From Corinectria fuckeliana (Eukaryota; Ascomycota; Sordariomycetes; Hypocreales; Nectriaceae): DNA of 25,482 nucleotides. Of the stretch, positions 19,126 to 25,482 are shown in pieces. The notes below the pieces were generated by a model. That model was given only the letters and a program-made list of their open reading frames with translations. It did no database searches and was not told where the DNA came from. The stretch spans positions 1 through 25,482 of the forward strand of contig WPDH01000606.1 of assembly GCA_019137255.1 (NCBI GenBank), written 5' to 3'. Position 1 is the first letter of the stretch, and each line of letters starts with the position of its first letter. A program made the translations under genes and the position numbers.

Positions 19126-20616
19126 CTATGCCGGGCGCGCACCGGCTAGATACATCAGAAGTGAAGGTGACCGAGACCTGCTTGTCTTGCGGTCGTGCTT
19201 CTTGCGCACCCACTCAAACTCTGGCTCGAGATGAGTGTGCTTCCTCTCCTCGATCAGTAGCGTTTTGCCACGTTTCTCACGGATGTACTTGGTGTGCTTC
19301 CACAACTCGTCCTGTTCGTGCTCAGGAACCCAACGCTTGATCAAAACGTAATCGGGATCCTAATAATGGAGTCAGTCATGTAATACAGTGTGGAGGTGGT
19401 GGCTACACCGAGCGGGGAGTTCTCATACCGTAGGGTCATAGTCGAAGTCGACATTGTAAACCCGCAGAGTCTCAGTTGAGAGATGTTTGCGTGCCATGCG
19501 AGTATACGTCGGTCGTGCTACAGGCCCGGCAGAAGCGATAGGAGCAGGGGCTATAGGAGCGTAGGGAGCCACTTGACCGTAATGGCCAGCGTTGCCGCCG
19601 TAGCCACTGTTGCCAGTGTAAGCACCGTAGCCGACGTGATTGGTGTAGCCGCCTTGGCCGACATGGTTAGCAGGAGCAGGAGGTTGCTGTTGGGCTGCGG
19701 CGGCGGCGGCCTTCTGGATTTTTTCCTTCTTAAGAATGGCGGCGATGGCGGTATCGTCAAGTCCGGAGCGCCGGAGGTCCTCCTCGAGTCGGCGCTGATA
19801 TTCCTTGTCTTTGGCCTCCTTCTCCTCTCTCTCCTTGAGAACGCGATCTCGCTCTGCTTGCTTATAACGCTCCACTGCCTCCTTGGCCTCCTTCTCCTTA
19901 TCCTCGCGGAGTTTCTTCTCCTTTGCCGCACGATCTCTCTCGGCTTGTTTGTAACGCTCGACTGCATCCTTGGCCTCCTTCTCACGTCGCTCATTTTCCT
20001 CGTTGGCCTCGTCCTCTTCTCTGAGGCGACGCAACTCTAGCTCCTTCTTGAGACGCTTCTCCTCCTCGGTGCGGGCTTCGCGGCCTTTGATGTGGTCCAA
20101 CTCCCGCTTAGCTTGCTGCAGCTCTGCTTCCTCTTGATACTCCTTGATGAGTCGACGCTCATCCTTCTCGCGAGCATTGGAAAGTGTCAGAGCCTCAAGG
20201 TCTTTGCGGGCCTGTTCGGCTTCCCAATCTTCGCGAGTCATATGCGACGACGACCCAGAACGAGAGCGGGACCAAGAGCTAGACTGAGGACGGCGACGAG
20301 AGGAACGAGCCAGCTGCATGCGCCGGTCGTCTTCCTCGTCAGAAGAGTGCTCATTGTAAATCCGGTTGTTGATGATAATGGGGGCCGGAGGTGGAGGACT
20401 GCTGGTGCGCTGTTCCCGCGTTCGGGAGCGTTCGCGGGAGCGAGACCTTGCTAACGTCGCGAGACGCTCAGGAGAAAGATGGCTAGGTCCGGATGGGGTA
20501 TCAAAATAGCTTTGCGGCCGGACGGGCCGATGAACATAGCGCACAGGGTTTGGAGAGGGTCCACGACGACGGACATGGATGTCAAGATCGTCCTCGTCGT
20601 CATAGTAGCTGCTCAT
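19126..20616 (-). CDS. Fungal coiled-coil protein, function unknown
   Basis: Exons 19429-20616 and 19126-19359 give 473 residues; the intron (19360-19428) opens GTATGAG and ends ATTATTAG, joining YDPT to DPDYVLIKRWVPEHEQ in phase. Met at 20616 is chosen because the upstream open frame starts only with GTG. Layout: acidic N-terminus (1-15), Arg/Ser-rich and RS-like region (15-125), long charged coiled coil (~127-300) with a duplicated 18-residue block at 212-229 and 241-258 (one difference), a GLDDTAIAAILKKEK motif at 285-299, a Tyr/Gly/Ala-rich linker (300-365), and a compact C-terminal domain ending in SRSRSPSLLMYLAGARPA. The end domain looks like a fungal-specific domain of unknown function seen in many Pezizomycotina proteins. 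The RS-like stretch and coiled coil hint at nuclear or scaffold roles, but no function can be assigned. Confidence 0.85.
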
Positions 20617-21491
20617 GTTGATGGTTGTGTAAGTCCTGGGGCCGACTGAAGTTCTAGAGGTAGGAGCTGAGAAGATGAGAGATAACAGAGATGAGAGGAG
20701 TAAGGGAGGAAAAGAGGAAAATGAAGTAGCCCAAGAGGGTGCGAACACGGCAAATATGAAGGAAGCGCCATCCTAGGAGGGGGGGAGGGGGGGACACTGG
20801 TAGGGCTGGACCGGGGAGGAGGGTGGGGCTGAGACCAGGTGGGGGCCAAAAGAGGCCGGTAAGGTACGAAGTACTGTACCTTGTCCTGTGCGAGTTGAAG
20901 AGGGCGCCGCACCGTAAATGCACAGTGCACGTACATGACTTATCGGGCATCATGGGATGGCGTGGCGGCGGGGTAGTAGTTTGGTGTTAGGTCTTGGCTG
21001 ATCAGTACCTGCGGGGGGTTACACCGTCATAACCGCACAGTCGTGGGTATCTCGACAAGGGCATGGCGGCAAGGCAATAGCAAGAAAGCACGGTAAGAGG
21101 CCAGTAACAGGGCTGCAGCATTTGAGGGCGGCAACAGGGCGGCAAGAAGACGCCAGCTTTAGGTGAGCATTTCCATTCCTGTACTGTACTGCGCGGGCAT
21201 TCTAAGGTACAGGTACTCCAGACAATTCCAGCAACGCATTTGGGGGCCGATCCGCCAGGTTGGGTTGGTCACGACACACCCGAACCGGCGAAGCCATCTA
21301 GGGCTGTGGCGCTCGGCGTGGTGATAGGGCTGGCCAAGCCAAAGGCGCCAACCTGATGCACCTGTTGGCAGCACCTGAAACGTCGGAGGCCGCGGCGGCT
21401 AGACGGCGGATTGAAAGCCTGGGAGGGAGCCCGGGAGTCTGGGACGGACCCTCCTGGCCGGAGGCTACCTGGCCACTGCTGGGCGCTTAGG
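20617..21491. other. Intergenic: promoter of the coiled-coil gene and 3' flank of PFD1
   Basis: About 875 bp, normal composition with strong strand asymmetry: G-rich on the + strand at 20770-20860 (C/T-rich on the coding strand of the - gene). The split palindrome AAGGTAC..GTACCTT lies at about 20869-20893 (strongest arms AGGTAC/GTACC). No gene supported. Confidence 0.5.
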
Positions 21492-22267
21492 CTACTTCGT
21501 ACGCAACATCTGCTCAATGTGGTTGCGGCTATTCTTGTGTGTCGTCTCCAAGTATAGCAGCCGCTGGCCCAGCTTGTCCACCTCAGACTCAATGTTCCGG
21601 GTCTGGCTGTCAAGCTTCTGGCGTAGGGTGTCTACGGGAAGCGAAACGAACCTGCAGTCGACGCGCGCAGCGACCTCGAAGTTAGACAACGATACAGCGA
21701 TGTAGAATCAGAATGTGAAATGGAGTGGAATGGCTAAGCGTTCAGGTAATCCTCAAGGGGTGTGGAAATCGGTGGGGGGGAGAAGAAACGGACTTCACAA
21801 AGGGTTTGAGAAGGACCAGGACGATGATGACGAGGAGCACAGCCTAGTGAGGGGGCAGGAGGGGGGAAGGACCAATATCACGTACATCTTGCCGACGCCC
21901 TCATACACAACCGCATCCTCAGGCAGGCTGGCCATCTCGCTCAGCGTGAGCCGCACCAAGCGCTGTTCCCGTTGCTTGGCCGTCATCTGAGTGCGAGCCA
22001 GGCCAATCTGCTGCTGCGCCGCCAGAGCCTGGTTCTCAATCTCCTGCACCAACTACTCCCTCGCGTCAGTAGATTGTACACTCTGAGCCTTGGGATTCGT
22101 CATGCAGCACCAAGAGGAGCAGAGAGATGACTGGTGCAGCAGATGCCTTTTGAGGATATCACGGGGACCCATCGGGCGGCGATCTTGGGGCAGCATCGCC
22201 GGAACGCAGCATGCAACGAGAAGTTCGGGGATCGTACCTTTTGCAGAGCCTCGTTAGGAATCGACAT
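21492..22267 (-). CDS. PFD1: Prefoldin subunit 1
   Basis: Beta-type subunit of the hexameric prefoldin co-chaperone, which delivers nascent actin and tubulin to the CCT chaperonin in the cytosol. Exons 22238-22267, 21886-22052 and 21492-21651 give 118 residues, normal for the family. The first exon encodes only MSIPNEALQK; the acceptor TAG before LVQEIENQA and the junction GKM|FVSLPVD are supported by phase and by the donors GTACGA and GTACGT. The protein is two coiled-coil helices (~10-45 and ~80-113) around a beta-hairpin region (YEGVGKMFV), the prefoldin-beta plan. The longer intergenic gap upstream (22268-22925) carries its promoter. The ATG is fixed by the short first exon; without it the frame would open only on TTG at 22052. 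Confidence 0.93.
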
Positions 22268-22925
22268 GACTGAGAAAATAAGAGCAGAACAAGTAAGACA
22301 CGGTCTGTGGTGTGTTTTTGCAGCTCAGTTCGGCAACTCCTACGAGTCGCGAGACCAGTTCTTTGATCGAGCCCCGTTTTCCGCATGTACAATAGATGAG
22401 TAAGTTATCGCATCCCTGAGTACATACATAGTATGGTGGTATGTACATATCCCTAGCAGCCCGATAAGCTATCTCTAGAGCCGCCACAGGCAAGCCACGT
22501 CCACATGGCAGTTCAAGAAGAATTGACCGGTCTTCTCTTTCAATATCAAAAGTATCAATGAAGTAGTGTCTCGACCAAGCACCTCTGTTTTCACCCGACT
22601 CCATCTCAGTCTAGCACCCCACATCATCTATCTATCAACTCCCGTACACCGATCGAACCCAACGCTACATCCACAACGACAGTACGACCTCCACAAATCT
22701 CGCCCAACGGGCGCGACCAGGCGCTGGCCTGTGAGAGATACCTATCGACTTTGGTGAGCACTAAAACAGGTTCGTTCTGAATGCATTCGGGTGTCCCGCG
22801 CGAGAGCAGGACGAGCAGGAATAGGACCAGAAGGAAGGCTTGCATTCACGTGCAGAGCCACATCCGGTCGTTCCGGTTTGCACGTCGCAGCTCCACCCGC
22901 TCGCCATTGCCCACAGTTGCTCTGG
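22268..22925. other. Intergenic: PFD1 promoter and ceramidase 3' flank
   Basis: About 660 bp without a supportable gene. It includes an inverted pair GTACATAC (22420-22427) / GTATGTAC (22439-22446). The rest is ordinary promoter and 3' flank. Confidence 0.5.
22420..22446. promoter_or_regulatory. Inverted repeat in the PFD1 upstream region
   Basis: GTACATAC and GTATGTAC form 8-bp arms around an 11-base spacer about 150-180 bp upstream of the PFD1 start. It could be a dimeric factor site or a chance palindrome. Confidence 0.25.
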
Positions 22926-24247
22926 TCACTGTTGCTTAACGCCCTGCTTCTGGACGCGACGAACTTCGGGGATTGACGTCCACAAACGTGGCCAATGCAG
23001 CGCGAACTCGCTGTCTTCGCCAGACAAGCAGCGGCGAAGCCAAATGCCCCAAGTGATGTAGTAGTACGCTATTGGTGTGGAAGATATGGTTAGCCCATTT
23101 GTCACACAAGTCGTAGCAGATCAAAAAGTCGCATTACCTCCTGTTAGCCTAGTTAGCCGGGTACTCTCTTGAACACCCTCTCCCGCCGTCGTAGAAACTT
23201 ACCGAGGCCCGTCATCAAATGCCACCAAGCGTGGCCCTCAAGCAACACAGCCCAGGGAAGGCCGATAGTGCGCCGCAATCCTGTGACTTGCGGGCAGAAC
23301 TCGTTGTCCAGCGTCCACAAGAGGTATCCGCCTAAGAAGACCAGGAGCCCTTCACCTTTCCGTCAGCATCTACTCATCGGCCTGGCATGGTGGGAAAGAC
23401 TTCTCGACTCACCAATGATAACCATTTCCCACATCGTCTTGAGCAGTTCGCGTGACTTCTCCGCACCCCGCGCAGCCAGTGCTGGTCGAAGTTGCGTTTC
23501 CATTACCCACATGCTCCGAAACACAACGAGAGCCGTGAGAATGCCATAGGCGGTCTGGTGGAAGATCGGGTCCTTAGTCAAGTGGTAGTACAACTGTACC
23601 TGTCGTCAGCGCCACTCTGCAGCTTTCACTTTGGTGAGACCAACCGTGATGAACGTAGCGAGGCTAAGCAGGCTAGTTCCCAGCGTGATCGAAAAAGCTC
23701 TAGATCTTGAAAACGAAAAGCTCGCATACATCATGAGACAAGTAGTGTAGATCATGGAAAGTTCGTCGATAAGTTGCATTGGATCTGAGCTTGCATGTGA
23801 GTCATTGATTGCATCCATTTCGTTAGCAGCTCCGCCGCTGGGATTAGCCTACACTTGAGAGTCGCGTGAAATGAGATGGACCCCAATCCCACCACGATGT
23901 ATCCAACATATGCAACCAGGAAGATGCCTGGGTGCGAATTTTTGATGCAATTACGAATGCCCTTGACTCCAAGCCATAGAAAAAGCGCATTTGTTATTGT
24001 CTAGGATGCTGTTAGCACATGTTGGTGAGCCGGGGAGATCCAATGCCCTCACATTACAAAGCTCGGCACAATAGAATGACAACGCGTAGTCCTTGGCACG
24101 TTAGTTGTGTTCCATACAAGGGAATTAGGCAGTCCCTCGACTCACCTCTTCGCAAAAGTTGAGAGTCGATGTTTGTTCGCCCCAAAAGCCAGGTCCTTGG
24201 TCAGGATAAGGCGCCCGGAGGGATCGGAATAAATCGAGTGTCGCCAT
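22926..24247 (-). CDS. YPC1: Alkaline (phyto)ceramidase, YPC1/YDC1/ACER3 family
   Basis: ER/Golgi seven-helix zinc hydrolase that cleaves phytoceramide or dihydroceramide to a sphingoid base and fatty acid. Exons on the - strand: 24146-24247, 24053-24091, 23853-24000, 23645-23784, 23413-23593, 23203-23349 and 22926-23068, giving 299 residues, normal for the family. Motifs: FWGEQTSTLNFCEEDYALS-type N-terminus, a catalytic block with S88, H92 and D103 (SISFHATLKYPMQLIDEL), LDNEFC near 218, and the zinc HxxxH of EGHAWWHL (H243, H247). The S-x3-H and H-x10-D spacing equals that known for ACER3, supporting the third intron choice (GTAGGC donor, CTCAG acceptor); a rival splice pair would add one residue. 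Intron 6 is the longest (134 nt). The ATG lies only about 100 bp from the right AT-rich island, so the promoter is short or partly inside it. Confidence 0.93.
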
Positions 24248-24259
24248 TGAGAAAGGTGG

Positions 24260-24347
24260 TGCAACGTGGGACTAGGTACGTTGTTGTTGTTTCAACTAGG
24301 AAGGATTAAGGCAGCGGTTTAACAAGATATGTTGCAACATGGGACTA
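24260..24347. repeat. 15-bp direct repeat at the ceramidase promoter / island edge
   Basis: TGCAACGTGGGACTA at 24260-24274 recurs as TGCAACATGGGACTA at 24333-24347, one G/A difference. The second copy abuts the start of the AT-rich island. It could be a duplicated regulatory word or the trace of an insertion. Confidence 0.5.
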
Positions 24348-24630
24348 CCCTTATTATAAGCATAATAGTATTAAGTCCCCACTATATTTTCTAACCAGCT
24401 CTTATTTCTAACCTTTTTTTCGCCACTTTATTACTTATTTAACTTTAATTATAATAAGAGTACTTTTAGAATATATAGTTAAATAAGATAAATAGCTTAA
24501 AAGGTAAAAAGTTGTATTTTTATTTAAATATAAGCTAAAGCTTACCTTTTATTTTTTATAAAAAGATTATAACTTTTATTATAAGAGTGTTTTAAAAAAT
24601 CACCTTATATACTACACTTTAACTTTAAAT

Positions 24631-24740
24631 ATTTATTTATTTATTTATTTATTTATACTTTATAAACTTAAAAAATAAATAGTGCTTTTATTTTATATAA
24701 ATATAAGAAAAACTATAAAATTAAATAAAAACCTATATTC
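24631..24740. repeat. Direct repeat copy A (right island)
   Basis: Begins with a (TTTA)n tract and continues ATACTTTATAAAC... to AAACCTATATTCTTT. It matches copy B at 25374-25482 with an offset of 739 bases and few differences, several of them transitions. Confidence 0.7.
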
Positions 24741-25042
24741 TTTATATAATAAGCCTAGATTAAGCCTCTTATACTATTACTATATATAAGTAAATAGTTT
24801 TTTTACTAAAACTAGAGTTATCTTATTTTCTAAAAAGCTAAAAAAAAAATTTAAAAAGAGAGAAAAAAAGAATAAAAAAAGTAAAAAAAAAGTAAAAAAA
24901 AGAGAAATAGTTAACTAAGTGTTAAGCACTTAATCTACTATAAGAGTAAAGTAGTTAAGTATTAGAATTATACTAGCTAAGTGTGTTTAAGTTACTTTAT
25001 AGTTATAGCTAAGAGCTTAAAATTTTAAGTAGGTAAAACTAG

Positions 25043-25080
25043 CTGTTAGTAAGTTAGCTAGCTATTAGTAAGTTAGCTAG
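25043..25080. repeat. 19-bp tandem duplication
   Basis: CTGTTAGTAAGTTAGCTAG (25043-25061) is followed directly by CTATTAGTAAGTTAGCTAG (25062-25080), a single G/A difference. Confidence 0.7.
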
Positions 25081-25373
25081 TAGTATAGTTATTAATAGCT
25101 AAAAGCTAGTATAAACCTAATACTTAATAGCTATTAGTAGCTGTTAGTAGTTATATAAATTTTTATTATTTATTATTTAGTCTCTTTTTTTAAATTATAA
25201 TATTTTTTTTTCTTTCTTCTTTTTTTAATACCTTTATAAGTAGCTTTTCTCTTAGGCTTTTTATTAAGCTTATATTAGCTTTAGGTTTTAAATATATTAC
25301 TAATATATTTTTTTTTTAAATTTATTAATATTTTTTTTTCTAGCTATAAGTATTATAGCTTTATTATAGTCTT

Positions 25374-25482
25374 ATTTATTTATTTATTTATTTATACTTT
25401 ATAAACCTAAAAGGTAAAAAGTACTTTTATTTTATATAGATATAAGAAAAACTATAAAATTAAATAAAAACTTATATCTTTT
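25374..25482. repeat. Direct repeat copy B (right island, runs off the window)
   Basis: Second copy of the sequence at 24631-24740: same TTTA tract, ATACTTTATAAAC, TTTTATTTTATATA, and a nearly identical segment through ATTAAATAAAAAC. A third, weaker relative lies at about 24491-24535. Confidence 0.7.

Larger units (their letters stand above)
24350..25482. repeat. RIP-degraded AT-rich island (right)
   Basis: AT-rich from about 24350, fully so from about 24430, with very few CA/TG/CG. It includes poly-A/T runs (24840-24903), TTTA tracts, a 19-bp tandem pair and a ~108-bp direct repeat. No ORF of interest. It continues beyond the window. Interpreted as RIP-mutated transposon DNA, class unreadable. 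Confidence 0.85.

Noticed and set aside
19483..20040. 185-codon + strand frame with hydrophobic Leu-rich protein
   Set aside because: It is the complement of the Glu/Lys coiled coil (reverse complements of GAG/AAG give CTC/CTT Leu); not a membrane protein gene.
23169..23549. 126-codon + strand frame over the ceramidase
   Set aside because: Crosses ceramidase exons and introns antisense; the ceramidase exons explain the sequence.
24631..24655. TTTA microsatellite considered as a telomere-like or origin element
   Set aside because: Not the TTAGGG fungal telomere unit; simple repeats of this type are common in RIP islands.
1..25482. Search for a secondary-metabolite cluster, bacterial-type defence system, CRISPR or intact transposase
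   Set aside because: All intact genes are scattered housekeeping functions with no shared pathway, and the AT-rich islands contain no readable transposase frame.

Overview
This window is nuclear DNA of a filamentous ascomycete, probably a Sordariomycete (class-level call by inference). The genes carry short 48-134 nt introns with GT..AG ends and CTAAC-type branch points. They encode conserved fungal housekeeping proteins, and the window is bounded by AT-rich islands almost empty of CA/TG/CG dinucleotides, the signature of repeat-induced point mutation (RIP). I see no bacterial operon, CRISPR array, tRNA, rRNA or secondary-metabolite cluster.

Layout. 1-~3050: RIP-saturated island with no readable gene. 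~3060-3180: GC-rich edge with an inverted repeat. 3286-4565: a decayed C2H2/fungal-specific transcription-factor gene with at least four reading-frame breaks. 5616-8810 (+): AMP deaminase, four exons. 10043-13591 (+): SLA1, the endocytic actin-regulatory adaptor, four exons. 14271-15323 (-): TLC-domain membrane protein with a hidden stop-free 60-nt intron. ~15890-16180: a 0.3-kb AT-rich relic inside the divergent promoter. 16502-17761 (+): COG8. 17941-19004 (+): mitochondrial glycine carrier HEM25/SLC25A38. 19126-20616 (-): fungal coiled-coil protein of unknown function. 21492-22267 (-): prefoldin subunit 1. 22926-24247 (-): alkaline ceramidase, seven exons. ~24350-25482: a second RIP island with a ~108-bp direct repeat.

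The genes do not form one pathway. They cover purine nucleotide balance (AMP deaminase), endocytosis and actin (SLA1), Golgi traffic (COG8), heme precursor supply (HEM25), tubulin/actin folding (prefoldin 1) and sphingolipid turnover (ceramidase). This is an ordinary gene-rich segment between two heterochromatin-like islands.

I did not find a convincing previously undescribed system. The points most worth a second look are the shredded transcription-factor pseudogene beside the left island, the in-frame intron in the TLC gene, the repeat pair in the right island, and the very short distance between the ceramidase start codon and that island. Exon boundaries were worked out by hand from splice motifs, reading phase and remembered family conservation, without alignments or transcripts.
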